Origin: a virus
Direction: 5' to 3' (one strand)
Length of the DNA stretch: 64,000 bases
IMG/VR virus record: IMGVR_UViG_3300050821_012250
Location: 1 to 64,000 of that record
In this document: positions 41,201 to 48,891 of the stretch, one piece after another
Position numbering within the stretch: the stretch's first letter is position 1
Layout of the letters: each line of letters begins with the position of its first letter
Notes under the pieces: model-generated
What the model was told of the DNA's origin: nothing
Databases searched by the model: none
What the model saw: only the letters and a program-made list of their open reading frames with translations
Translations under genes and position numbers: made by a program

Positions 41201-41249
41201 AGTTTGATCCCGTTCGCAAATGGCCGCGTCCCTGCGGCCCAGGGCTTTC

Positions 41250-41648
41250 CTAGAGTTCCGCGATCTTTTTCTGAAGTTCCTCAATTGGCAACGCCTCCAG
41301 ATGCGCGTCCTGCTTCTTCGCCAGAATCTCCAGCAGCCGTTGTTTCGTCTCGGCACTCTCGCGCCGTTTGGCTTCCTTCTGATTCTCCTCCTTGCGCGTG
41401 TCGATGATATGTTTCACGATATCAAATCGCAGCTGGACGGTCGGATCAGTCTTCGATTTCTCATCGACGAATGATGCTACCTCAGCGGTGCTGCGCAATT
41501 CCCGATGTAGACTCAAGGCGATGTCATCTAGATTGGGTTTGCCGACCATCGAGGTCAATGGCAAATCCCACAGCTCTTCCACTGATAGCTCACCACGCGA
41601 GGAGGTGAATCGAAGTTTCTGTCTCGTAGCTTGATCAAACATTCTCAT
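41250..41648 (-). CDS. 132-aa conserved-type phage protein
   Basis: MFDQATRQKLRFTSSRGEL then VEELWDLPL and a C-terminal helical half (KRRESAETKQRLLEILAKK). The start and the LWDLPL segment are typical of a family of T4-like and other large-phage proteins of unknown function that sit near replication genes. Confidence 0.6.
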   Translation of the reverse strand: MRMFDQATRQKLRFTSSRGELSVEELWDLPLTSMVGKPNLDDIALSLHRELRSTAEVASFVDEKSKTDPTVQLRFDIVKHIIDTRKEENQKEAKRRESAETKQRLLEILAKKQDAHLEALPIEELQKKIAEL

Positions 41649-41657
41649 GATCTCCTG

Positions 41658-43676
41658 TTAAAAAACAATCTTGACTGTTCGGGTAAACGAGCCACTGATT
41701 TTGGCCAGCACCTCATTTCGCTGCGTGCTGGAAAATCCCAGCCCACTCAATTGCTCCGTCGATTCCTCAGTGCGCATCTTGGCCCCGACCATCTCAATAA
41801 CCTTGCGATGCGCATTCAATTCCTCTTTCAAAAACTCGTTATAGAACCCGCGCGCCTGTCCATCGTTCGCGCAGCCATCCAACATGAAGAAATAATGCTT
41901 GTTGCCAATTGGATGCTCACTCCAATAGTTTGGTGATAGCATTACAACATTGACTCGCTGGAACTGCTGGGTTTTCAATCCCCATGCCGTTTGTGAGATC
42001 TGTGTCGATGGCAACGATTCCATTATCTCGATGCCGTTCTTGCGCGAATAATTTAATTTGGCTACGAGCACATCAGTATCCTGGCGTACTGCCTTCTCAT
42101 AAGCGAACTGGTGAATGGCTCCGAGATAATCTAACTCCACCTCGAAACCAATATCGATCGTTTCGCGCTGCCGGTACTGGCGCACAAAAAGTTGATAAAG
42201 GCCCTCCTTCATGCGCGAACGATCAGTGTAGAAAATGTTCTCCACTGGAGCGCGAGTATGACCTGACCCCGCGTTCATATCGACATCCAGCATGCCGCCA
42301 CACGCTGATAGCGTGCGTTTGTTACCGAAGTAAATCTCGTAGTCGGTCGGCTCGCGCATATGGAAATCAAGATCATCGAAATTAGACCAAGCCAACCGAC
42401 AACACAAATCACCGGTCACCGTGCCGCCAGCTTGCTTCACACGCTCCTTGATCGAATCCGCCACATCCCCCGTATAGGACCAGGAGAAGCCATTGTCCCA
42501 TTTGAACAGCCGATTAGCGGTGGGATCGGCTGGCGCCACCAGACTTACCAAATTCTGGATATGCCGATTCTCCACCATGATCTCAACCGATTCAGCGCGC
42601 GGCAGGATCTCGCTGATGAAAGTCTCAATGGGTACCTCCTCGACGCGCTCAAAGCTCCTACTGCTGAGCGCTCTCGTGGCGAGAGTATCGAATACATCAC
42701 CCGTTAGGGATTTCCGCGCCGACCGGTCGGCGAAAAGGATGTTATTGACATTGATATCGGTAAGACGCGCATAACGGCGCTCCAATGCCGATACCAGGCC
42801 TAATTCCTCCAATGTCTGCTTTGCAGCAGCGATCATTTTTGGCGTCACCAGCGCAGTCGGACGTTTGTAATTAGTCGGTGCCACGACCATTTCGAACTTG
42901 CGTACCGCAGCCTCCAGATCGAGCCCCTCAGATAGATCGACCAGCAGCGTCCCGATAGAAGTATTGCGGATCTTGGTCACGGAGCCCGGAAGATCCTTCA
43001 GGCGCGACCAGACAAAAACATCTCGTGCGCCATCATCAGTCAATTGGCCGAATTCCTGCTGCAACCGCTGAAATAACGTGAGTGTCGTATGATGCTCTGA
43101 CCCGCGATATAGCGAGCCCTGTCGGATCAGATCCAGGACGGTCTCAACTGAATCGAGCGTCAATTCTTTCAGACTCCGCAGCAGTACGTCATGCTGGGCA
43201 TGACGTTCCGATAATTTGGGACCGATATCGATGCCCTGAACAATGCATTTCGCCGGTAGATTGGCGAAAAAATGATTATAGGTGACCACCCGATCGGTCA
43301 ACTGCTCGAAGTTCCGATCCGTACCCGCGACCGGCTCAGTATGCAGAAATACATTCGCGATCGGCCGCGTTTTCACGATTCTCGCCAAGGCATCCGTGAC
43401 GGTCTGATAGGCTGATTCTTCCATCACCACATCCCATAGGCTCACGATCCGTCCGTCGATGATCGCGACCACATCACCGATTGCGCGAATGTATTGGCGA
43501 CAGCACGAGCAATCGTATTCCCGTCGCTCTCGGAAAATCGGATTCGTCCCAGCGGGAAATGATTCAATATAGGTTGACCATAACAGGTCTTTCTCGACAT
43601 CGACGCGGAATAATTCATGGCGCGATAACAACTCGAATTGCTTCGCAACTGCTTGCTTGAAGACTTTGAAATCCAT
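41658..43676 (-). CDS. 672-aa phage protein with DUF2135-like C-terminal domain
   Basis: A large protein of unknown function. Residues about 52-70 have a Cys cluster (YDCSCCRQYIRAIGDVVAII) suggesting a metal site. Around residues 435-500 the segment LCCRLAWSNFDDLDFHMREP followed by GGMLDVDMNAG resembles DUF2135-type beta domains (RLxW...DLDhH...P...GG.LDVD). Similar large proteins are found in phages with unclear role. It is the second gene of the leftward block, next to the divergent promoter region, so it is probably made early. Confidence 0.6.
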   Translation of the reverse strand: MDFKVFKQAVAKQFELLSRHELFRVDVEKDLLWSTYIESFPAGTNPIFRERREYDCSCCRQYIRAIGDVVAIIDGRIVSLWDVVMEESAYQTVTDALARIVKTRPIANVFLHTEPVAGTDRNFEQLTDRVVTYNHFFANLPAKCIVQGIDIGPKLSERHAQHDVLLRSLKELTLDSVETVLDLIRQGSLYRGSEHHTTLTLFQRLQQEFGQLTDDGARDVFVWSRLKDLPGSVTKIRNTSIGTLLVDLSEGLDLEAAVRKFEMVVAPTNYKRPTALVTPKMIAAAKQTLEELGLVSALERRYARLTDINVNNILFADRSARKSLTGDVFDTLATRALSSRSFERVEEVPIETFISEILPRAESVEIMVENRHIQNLVSLVAPADPTANRLFKWDNGFSWSYTGDVADSIKERVKQAGGTVTGDLCCRLAWSNFDDLDFHMREPTDYEIYFGNKRTLSACGGMLDVDMNAGSGHTRAPVENIFYTDRSRMKEGLYQLFVRQYRQRETIDIGFEVELDYLGAIHQFAYEKAVRQDTDVLVAKLNYSRKNGIEIMESLPSTQISQTAWGLKTQQFQRVNVVMLSPNYWSEHPIGNKHYFFMLDGCANDGQARGFYNEFLKEELNAHRKVIEMVGAKMRTEESTEQLSGLGFSSTQRNEVLAKISGSFTRTVKIVF

Positions 43677-43725
43677 CGTAGTTCGCCTTTTTTATAAGAT
43701 GTCAGTAAATCGTGACACGGTCGGA

Positions 43726-43878
43726 TCAGATCTTTGGCACGCTCCCAAACCACCGCAGATTGAGCGCTTCCAACGTCGGCATATCAAGCTGTCGCGGCAC
43801 AACCGCATCAATCTGGCAATGCGGACACAATGCGGTGTTGCCCCGGTCGGTCCAGTCTGCGACCTCTGCGCGCGTCAT
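43726..43878 (-). CDS. small Cys-containing protein, 50 aa
   Basis: MTRAEVADWTDRGNTALCPH then CQIDAVVPRQLD. The pattern WTDRGNTALCPHCxIDAV is found in small proteins of unknown function. It is the first gene of the leftward block, start ATG 43878-43876. Confidence 0.6.
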   Translation of the reverse strand: MTRAEVADWTDRGNTALCPHCQIDAVVPRQLDMPTLEALNLRWFGSVPKI

Positions 43879-43891
43879 TGAAATTCCTCAG

Positions 43892-43920
43892 TTGTAAATC
43901 ATGTTCGCGCACGCTATCAT
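43892..43920 (+). promoter_or_regulatory. candidate rightward promoter
   Basis: TTGTAA (43892-43897) and TATCAT (43915-43920) with an optimal 17-nt spacer, lying in the short divergent gap (43879-43952) upstream of the first rightward gene. A sigma-70-type promoter of the host is implied. Confidence 0.5.
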
Positions 43921-43952
43921 ATTTTCCATTGACAGGCAACGAGGCTGAGCGG

Positions 43953-44144
43953 ATGAAAAAGACTAAGGCCGGATTTATCCTGAAGCCGGATTTGTTTGAT
44001 AGTAACGGTCTCGTTGCTGAATTCGAGACAGATCGAATAAATCATCCAGAACATTTCGGCGAAATCTATATTCTCAATGGATGGCTCGATATTTATAAAG
44101 CCCGTCAACTGCGTGATTTTCTGAATGAGGTACTGCCACCATGA
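43953..44144 (+). CDS. 63-aa protein, unknown
   Basis: Starts MKKTKAGFILKPDLFDSNGL with a GAGG site upstream. Its end (GWLDIYKARQLRDFLNEVLP) resembles the end of the 64-residue product at 59420-59614 (YVLRLRDWLNEKLP), so the two are probably paralogous small early proteins. Confidence 0.55.
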   Translation: MKKTKAGFILKPDLFDSNGLVAEFETDRINHPEHFGEIYILNGWLDIYKARQLRDFLNEVLPP

Positions 44145-44299
44145 CGCGCGCTTTCCCCATCCGCTGGTCGTTCCAAGTTCTCTCAAACGACACTGGGTTC
44201 CGTTTTTTTCGTTCTGACACCGCACAAGTCTGGCTGCGTGTCGGCTATACCGTTGATGATGTCCGCTCATTGATCGACTATCTCAACACAAGGACCTGA
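44141..44299 (+). CDS. 52-aa protein, unknown
   Basis: ATG at 44141 overlaps the TGA of the preceding gene. Product includes IRWSFQVLSNDTGFRFFRSD. The small beta-like fold could pair with its neighbour. Unknown. Confidence 0.45.
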   Translation: MTRAFPIRWSFQVLSNDTGFRFFRSDTAQVWLRVGYTVDDVRSLIDYLNTRT

Positions 44300-44300
44300 T

Positions 44301-44555
44301 ATGCGCGAACATAATAAGGAAATGACTATCCTCCAACGCCGCGTCTACGATTTCATCCGCACGCGGATGGAAACCGAATTCTGTCCACCAACGCGCGTGG
44401 AGATCGCTCGGAACTTCGGCTGGCGTTCGCCGAATGCGGCCGAGGATCATCTTCGGGCACTGGAGAAAAAGGGCGTGATTCGATTGCTGCCCAATACCTC
44501 GCGCGGCATTCAGTTGATTGAGCTGCCCGTGCTGCAGCCGCCGACCGCACAATGA
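44301..44555 (+). CDS. LexA-like winged-helix DNA-binding protein, 84 aa
   Basis: Residues 6-70 match the N-terminal LexA DNA-binding domain: LQRRVYDFIRTRMETEFCPP followed by TRVEIARNFGWRSPNAAEDH and LRALEKKGVIRL. The Ser/Lys protease half is absent (LexA is about 200 residues), so it cannot self-cleave. It may bind SOS-type operators and repress phage or host genes. Confidence 0.8.
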   Translation: MREHNKEMTILQRRVYDFIRTRMETEFCPPTRVEIARNFGWRSPNAAEDHLRALEKKGVIRLLPNTSRGIQLIELPVLQPPTAQ

Positions 44556-44830
44556 CCGCTTATGAGATCCAATGCTACCATTGGCTGCGCCGCGCGCTTC
44601 GCGACGAGATCGGCGTGCCCTTCGAAGGTCCCGGCCGCAAGCGCAAACTGAAAGACGCCGAGGCGCGAGCAATCGCGGTCATCGTACTGGCACAGCCTCA
44701 TGGATACCGTGATCGCATGATTGAGAACATCGGCGAGCGCTTGTTGATCAGCCGTTCCACCTTGCGACGGGCGATCTTGAACTACAGAACGAAAGTCAAA
44801 GTGACACTCACGCTTCCGGCGCCGAAGTAG
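44552..44830 (+). CDS. small DNA-binding-like protein, 92 aa
   Basis: Helical and basic with a terminal helix-turn-helix-like segment (IGERLLISRSTLRRAILNYR). It is coupled to the LexA-like gene and overlaps the end of the leftward 68-residue gene by 23 nt. Unknown role. Confidence 0.5.
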   Translation: MTAYEIQCYHWLRRALRDEIGVPFEGPGRKRKLKDAEARAIAVIVLAQPHGYRDRMIENIGERLLISRSTLRRAILNYRTKVKVTLTLPAPK

Positions 44831-45014
44831 GTTTCCTGGATTTCCGCGGTTTCGGCGCTTTCGCATCGACCAGATCAAATTCCGTCTCGCAGTGACGGCA
44901 TTTGCGGCTCGTGGCGTCTTTAGATAGCGGCGCGCTCACGGCGATGCAGTTGGGACAGCTCGCCCAACGGCGACCGGACTTAGTCACATGGATGATGGCA
45001 GTGCGGCGGCTCAT
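44808..45014 (-). CDS. zinc-ribbon protein, 68 aa
   Basis: CPNCIAVSAPLSKDATSRKC then CETEFDLVD gives a CxxC-x14-CxxC ribbon with a Lys/Pro-rich tail. Encoded leftward in a rightward block and coupled to the VRR-NUC gene. Confidence 0.55.
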   Translation of the reverse strand: MSRRTAIIHVTKSGRRWASCPNCIAVSAPLSKDATSRKCRHCETEFDLVDAKAPKPRKSRKPTSAPEA

Positions 45015-45319
45015 GCGGATACTCGACCGCCCAACATGGAGATTACATCAGAATCTGTCCTCCAAACGTGGTATTGCGCGCCATGTTGCTCGCACCATGT
45101 AAAAAATCTTTTTTGCAAAGGCGTGAATTCCGACTTCTGCCCTTCGCGTTCAGGTTTCTTGATTTCGATCACAAACCAACGTCCTCGTGCCCAGCACCAA
45201 AAATCCAAGGGACCGGCCATGAAAATATGAGCGCCAAGTTTTTCGGCAAGCTGGATGAGAGGATCTTCATTTGCGTCCCGATGAACGTCCGCGAGCCGAT
45301 GGCGGCGAGAAGCTTTCAC
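45011..45319 (-). CDS. VRR-NUC domain nuclease, 102 aa
   Basis: A compact PD-(D/E)xK-type nuclease of the VRR-NUC family: AGPLDFWCWARGRWFVIEIK supplies the Asp and the E-x-K catalytic set, followed by KKPEREGQKSEFTPLQKRFF and a C-terminal VWRTDSDVISML. Stand-alone VRR-NUC proteins in phages resolve branched DNA. The GTG at 45319 overlaps the upstream stop (GTGA). Confidence 0.8.
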   Translation of the reverse strand: MKASRRHRLADVHRDANEDPLIQLAEKLGAHIFMAGPLDFWCWARGRWFVIEIKKPEREGQKSEFTPLQKRFFTWCEQHGAQYHVWRTDSDVISMLGGRVSA

Positions 45320-45498
45320 GACAATGCCGTCCTCAACTGCACATGATTGCATCGAACACATCGCCGTTCTTGGATGATCTTGATACGTTCCGTCGGTGCG
45401 AATGAAGTGCCTTTCGCCCCTTCCACGTCATCCGATCGGACAAAGATGGCCTGTTTGATATCGCGCCACGGCGAGTATTTGTGCAAAATGTGAAGCAT
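45316..45498 (-). CDS. 60-aa protein, unknown
   Basis: MLHILHKYSPWRDIKQAIFV at the start, CVRCNHVQ near the end. It follows the tRNA on the same strand, with an AGGA site before its ATG. Unknown. Confidence 0.45.
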   Translation of the reverse strand: MLHILHKYSPWRDIKQAIFVRSDDVEGAKGTSFAPTERIKIIQERRCVRCNHVQLRTALS

Positions 45499-45514
45499 CT
45501 GAATTCCTGAAACT

Positions 45515-45586
45515 TTCGGAGGGCAGGATTCGAACCTGCGTATGCGGGAATCAAAATCCCGTGCTTGGCCGCTTAGCTACCTCCGA
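45515..45586 (-). tRNA. tRNA-Gln (anticodon TTG)
   Basis: Cloverleaf on the minus strand, 72 nt: acceptor TCGGAGG/CCTCCGA, D-arm GCT/AGC, anticodon stem CGGGA/TCCCG with loop TTTTGAT (anticodon TTG), variable CATAC, T-arm GCAGG-TTCGAAT-CCTGC, discriminator A at 45515. CCA is not encoded. The 5' half overlaps the 3' end of the neighbouring Cys-repeat gene. Confidence 0.95.
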
Positions 45587-46093
45587 ATATTCCTGTTGAG
45601 CTTTCGCAGCCTTAATCCTGATTCTCCGCCGCACCCAATACATGCGATTCGCCTCGTGACATTCCTCGCATCGGCAACCGATCTGATAGCTATAGCGCGT
45701 TCCACATTTCCGTGTCCGCTTCGGTCCACGTGGGATCTTCACACCCGCATACGCCCGACAATAGACGCGATTAGCCTCCTTGCAAGGCTCGCAGCGGCAG
45801 CCATGGACGTAGGTTGATCGCGTGCCGTGGAGCTTCGCATTGCTTCTCTGCGCAGCCTTAATGGTGTCCTGAGCAGCCTGCCACATCGTCTGATGCACCT
45901 TCTTGGCCAACCGGCATTCGGGACATCGGCATCCGAGTGCATAACTGGAGACTTTTCCATGTTCCGCGACCTCCGGAGCATTGCGGCGGCGTTCCAGATA
46001 ATCCCGCAGATATCGCGAATTGGCCTGCACACACGGTTCGCACCGACAACCTTTCGCGTACATCGATCGCGTACCGCATTGAGCCACTTTCAC
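45551..46093 (-). CDS. four-repeat Cys-rich (CRCxxC) protein, 180 aa
   Basis: Four copies of a repeat of about 30-45 residues: (C/H)Gxxx-Y-xx-GCRCxxCxxA, for example CGTRSMYAKGCRCEPCVQAN, and HGTRSTYVHGCRCEPCKEAN. Each repeat should bind one zinc through Cys/His. Such repeats occur in phage proteins of unknown function. Start chosen at the GTG at 46093, overlapping the upstream stop; the stop codon lies in the anticodon loop of the tRNA-Gln gene, so the last 12 codons are shared with the tRNA. Confidence 0.7.
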   Translation of the reverse strand: MKVAQCGTRSMYAKGCRCEPCVQANSRYLRDYLERRRNAPEVAEHGKVSSYALGCRCPECRLAKKVHQTMWQAAQDTIKAAQRSNAKLHGTRSTYVHGCRCEPCKEANRVYCRAYAGVKIPRGPKRTRKCGTRYSYQIGCRCEECHEANRMYWVRRRIRIKAAKAQQEYSEVAKRPSTGF

Positions 46094-46470
46094 GGCGCGG
46101 CCTTCGGCATCTTTTTCGCGGCCTTCTGATATTTTCTCAACTTGCGCGTCCATTGAGCAACAGCCCGCTTAGCCGTTCGAGGCGGCAACTGCTTCGCCTC
46201 TTTCAACTGTTGTTGCGCATTTTTGAGCAGCCACGCCATCTGCGTCCGCGTGAGCTCCTGTCGGTTCGCGCGGTCCTCGACCATCCAGCGATGGAGTTTC
46301 TGTAGATCCTCGATATGCGTAAGGCCGCTGCGTTTGATGGTGTAGGCGTAGAGACTCTCGCGTCGGATGCCCACCAGGTCAGCGATGATTTCCTGTCGCC
46401 GATAAGAGTGAGCACCCAGATAATCCATGATTTCGTCACGCAGGCTGAGGAGATCGATCGTCTTCGTCAT
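46090..46470 (-). CDS. 126-aa DNA-binding-like basic protein
   Basis: MTKTIDLLSLRDEIMDYLGA, then a helix-turn-helix-like stretch (RRQEIIADLVGIRRESLYAY) and a Lys/Arg-rich helical tail. It heads the leftward tRNA/VRR-NUC island. Start could also be two codons earlier. Likely a regulator. Confidence 0.5.
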   Translation of the reverse strand: MTKTIDLLSLRDEIMDYLGAHSYRRQEIIADLVGIRRESLYAYTIKRSGLTHIEDLQKLHRWMVEDRANRQELTRTQMAWLLKNAQQQLKEAKQLPPRTAKRAVAQWTRKLRKYQKAAKKMPKAAP

Positions 46471-46581
46471 TCGCATACCGTAGCATACGTGCGGGAGTGC
46501 GCACAAATGGAACGACGGCTTGCATCAAGACTTTTTGTGTGCGAGCATGGGCACATCGAATGGATCGAAGGGAGAGTTTCC

Positions 46582-46704
46582 ATGCTCGTATTGAATCGCA
46601 CGGTAAAGCAAGCGGTCATCATCGGCGACGGTGAGATCGAAATTCAGATTCTCAGCATCGAAAAAGGCCGCGTGCGTCTCGGCATCCGGGCACCCAAACG
46701 CTAA
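46582..46704 (+). CDS. csrA: CsrA-like RNA-binding protein, C-terminally short (40 aa)
   Basis: Starts MLVLNRTVKQAVIIGDGEIE and continues with IQILSIEKGRVRLGIRAPKR, a full match to the CsrA beta strands 1-4 (LxLxR, GD.I.I, VRLGI.AP). Cellular CsrA is about 61 residues and carries the second RNA-contact patch VHREEI just after the APK; that patch is missing here. A GGGAGAG site lies before the ATG. The phage protein could still dimerise with or compete against host CsrA, which regulates carbon storage and motility mRNAs. Confidence 0.85.
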   Translation: MLVLNRTVKQAVIIGDGEIEIQILSIEKGRVRLGIRAPKR

Positions 46705-46765
46705 CAGTTGATCGTGCAGAAATTTTCCTGCGCAAGCAAGCTGAGAAAGCCGCCAAGGGTGTCGC

Positions 46766-47023
46766 ATGAGTCCGGCGTTGAACCTACGCGAGATCCGCAC
46801 GCGCGTCATTCGCGAAAGGCGGCAGATGGAATCCTCAAGCCGCAAGATCGCCGTCTATCGTCGGGCGTTATTGGAGGCGCTTCCTGAATCTGATGAGTAT
46901 GAAGACTTCCTTATGCGCCTGATTGATCCTGCTGTGAGTGACGCGGATGTTGGCGCGGCCGCGCGCGCGATGGTGAAGAAATACATTGAGGAAGTCGCGA
47001 GTTATCGGGGTGAGGAGTTATGA
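46766..47023 (+). CDS. 85-aa helical protein, unknown
   Basis: MSPALNLREIRTRVIRERRQ, then acidic helices ending EEVASYRGEEL. First of a chain of coupled genes. Unknown. Confidence 0.5.
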   Translation: MSPALNLREIRTRVIRERRQMESSSRKIAVYRRALLEALPESDEYEDFLMRLIDPAVSDADVGAAARAMVKKYIEEVASYRGEEL

Positions 47024-47223
47024 CATCGGAGACGCCGGTCGCAGCAGCGCTGGAAATCATCGAGCGTTACGGCGGCATCGATGGTGAACATCACAAAATG
47101 TGGGTTATTGATCAGATCGCCCGCGCCCTACTCGGTGATGCTTATCCGCAGTGGGTCGTCGACATGAAGGCTGGCGAGGATGGTCCGAACACCTACGACT
47201 GGGATGAAGGAATCGCGCCATGA
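47020..47223 (+). CDS. 67-aa protein, unknown
   Basis: HKMWVIDQIARALLGDAYPQ with an acidic C-terminus; this WVIDQxxRxLxG pattern recurs in small phage proteins of unknown function. Coupled by ATGA on both sides. Confidence 0.55.
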   Translation: MTSETPVAAALEIIERYGGIDGEHHKMWVIDQIARALLGDAYPQWVVDMKAGEDGPNTYDWDEGIAP

Positions 47224-47420
47224 CCCAGGAAAATGTTCCCATCCTAGCCAAAGAAGGCGACGAATGGGTGTTGAAAGTTGACGGAGAAGCCCCGGTGCGA
47301 ATTCCTTACGCCCAACGGGCATTGGCCAATTCCATCTGGAAAGCCGCACAGCGGGCTTACATCAACGGCAGGATCGACGTGATGCAAGCCATGCAGCGAG
47401 CGATGGGAATTACAACATGA
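47220..47420 (+). CDS. 66-aa protein, unknown
   Basis: A small alpha/beta-looking protein ending MQAMQRAMGITT. Coupled to the MazG-like gene. Unknown. Confidence 0.5.
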   Translation: MTQENVPILAKEGDEWVLKVDGEAPVRIPYAQRALANSIWKAAQRAYINGRIDVMQAMQRAMGITT

Positions 47421-48391
47421 CCTCAAAACAGCGGTTACCTTTCCAGCGGCGCGTGGTCGATTGGATGATGGAGACCTTCAGCATGGAGGTCTGTCGCGAT
47501 AACGCCGAGCGTAATCACCGTTTTCTGGAAGAGGCGTTAGAGCTGGTCCAGGCTATGGGTTGCACGGCGGCCGAGGCGCATATGCTGGTCGATTACACCT
47601 TCGGGCGCCCCGTAGGCGATCCCGAGCAGGAAGTTGGCGGTACCATGGTCACACTGGCCGCGCTCTGTGCTGCGGCCGATGTCAGCATGGCGGAACTGGG
47701 TGAGCGCGAGTTAGCGCGATGCTGGCAGAATATCGACCGCATTCGAGCCAAGCAGGCCGGGAAGCCTCGCAGCTCGCCGTTGCCAGGACCATCGCCGGAC
47801 GAGAGGGTCACGGAGAACTTGCGCTCCCACTTGGAGCTTGAGCGGATGACAAGTTCCGAGCTTCGCGCCATGGTCAACGGCCGCGACAGAACTATTTCCG
47901 AGTTAAACGCGAAACTCGCCGCATGCACACCGTCCGAGACGAAACCGCCTCTCGGACAAGAGCCATGGCGCCTCTCGCTGCCGGTGATCACCGTTCAGAT
48001 GTTGGCTGATTACGGTCAGGAAGGTTTCTTCGAGAAGACAGACCAACCGGTGCAAGGTGTTACCGGCGTGAGTTGGTCGAGCGCTGCCGTAGATTTTGCC
48101 TGCATGTTGCAGGGCCGGCAGCAAGAACGACTCGCTGTGGAACCGCCGGATGCTCCTCTCGGTTTGATGTACGAATGTCGTGATGAGCTTGCGCGCTTGA
48201 ACTCTCCGCTATATGAGAGGGTGTGGAAGTGGTGCCAGGAACGTCAACAGAAAGGACCCGCTGTGGAACCGGAAGCGCCTAAGCGGGACTGCGTGCATTC
48301 CATTCATGTCGATTACTGCCCGTCGTGTCAGGAGGATCTGAAATACCTGCGCACACCGGAAAAAGCCACTTGTCGCAAGGACGATCTTTAA
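47417..48391 (+). CDS. MazG-like NTP pyrophosphohydrolase fused to a long C-terminal region
   Basis: Residues 1-115 match the all-alpha NTP pyrophosphatase pattern: NHRFLEEALELVQAMGCT supplies the ExxE pair, then GDPEQEVGGTMVTLAALCAA the ExxxD-like second helix, followed by ELARCWQNIDRIRAKQAGKP. The remaining about 210 residues are unlike MazG and include a coiled-coil segment and a C-terminal zinc-like CVHSIHVDYCPSC. Phage MazG-like enzymes are thought to alter nucleotide or alarmone pools in the host. The fusion is unusual in length (324 residues). Confidence 0.75.
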   Translation: MTSKQRLPFQRRVVDWMMETFSMEVCRDNAERNHRFLEEALELVQAMGCTAAEAHMLVDYTFGRPVGDPEQEVGGTMVTLAALCAAADVSMAELGERELARCWQNIDRIRAKQAGKPRSSPLPGPSPDERVTENLRSHLELERMTSSELRAMVNGRDRTISELNAKLAACTPSETKPPLGQEPWRLSLPVITVQMLADYGQEGFFEKTDQPVQGVTGVSWSSAAVDFACMLQGRQQERLAVEPPDAPLGLMYECRDELARLNSPLYERVWKWCQERQQKGPAVEPEAPKRDCVHSIHVDYCPSCQEDLKYLRTPEKATCRKDDL

Positions 48392-48546
48392 TGCGCAGAC
48401 TCACCACCGAAGAACTTTTCCGCATCGGCCCCACCGGCCTCGAGGAAATCAGCGACGAGACGCTGAACCGGAGGTTGGATGAGGTTGAGCGGCGGGAGTT
48501 GGAGAGGATGGTCGATGGATCTCGGGATTCCACCGATGGATCTTGA
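48391..48546 (+). CDS. 51-aa acidic protein
   Basis: MRRLTTEELFRIGPTGLEEI then an acidic/Arg helix. The ATG overlaps the preceding TAA (TAATG). Unknown. Confidence 0.45.
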   Translation: MRRLTTEELFRIGPTGLEEISDETLNRRLDEVERRELERMVDGSRDSTDGS

Positions 48547-48691
48547 TCAAATCAAATTCGAAGCCCGTCGTCAGCTCGCCAAAGAGCATTTTGACGAAGC
48601 CGTGCGCGCCGAGGTGACACGGCTGAAAACTCACAAACCGTGGTGGTATATATTTTTTCCGTTCGAAATCACTATCAGGAAACGAAAATGA
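48515..48691 (+). CDS. 58-aa protein with hydrophobic end
   Basis: MDLGIPPMDLDQIKFEARRQ, a helix, then HKPWWYIFFPFEITIRKRK, a hydrophobic stretch flanked by basic residues, suggesting membrane association. It overlaps the upstream gene by 32 nt. Confidence 0.45.
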   Translation: MDLGIPPMDLDQIKFEARRQLAKEHFDEAVRAEVTRLKTHKPWWYIFFPFEITIRKRK

Positions 48692-48891
48692 ATGAAGTCG
48701 CTGATTTAAAGCCAAACTATAGAGAAGTGGTTGCGCGAGCCAAACGCGAAGTATTCGAGGAGAATATCAAGGGAGCGGTCGAAAAACTGAAAGGCAAACT
48801 TCGGGAGCGCGATCGGGCGCAAACGGTGCTCGCCAACATTGATCGCGAGATTGCCGAACTGGAACTCAAGATCGAACAGGGCAATCTGTAA
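48688..48891 (+). CDS. 67-aa coiled-coil protein
   Basis: From MNEVADLKPNYREVVARAKR; the rest is a continuous heptad helix (ERDRAQTVLANIDREIAELE). Coupled upstream. Possibly an oligomerising accessory factor. Confidence 0.5.
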   Translation: MNEVADLKPNYREVVARAKREVFEENIKGAVEKLKGKLRERDRAQTVLANIDREIAELELKIEQGNL

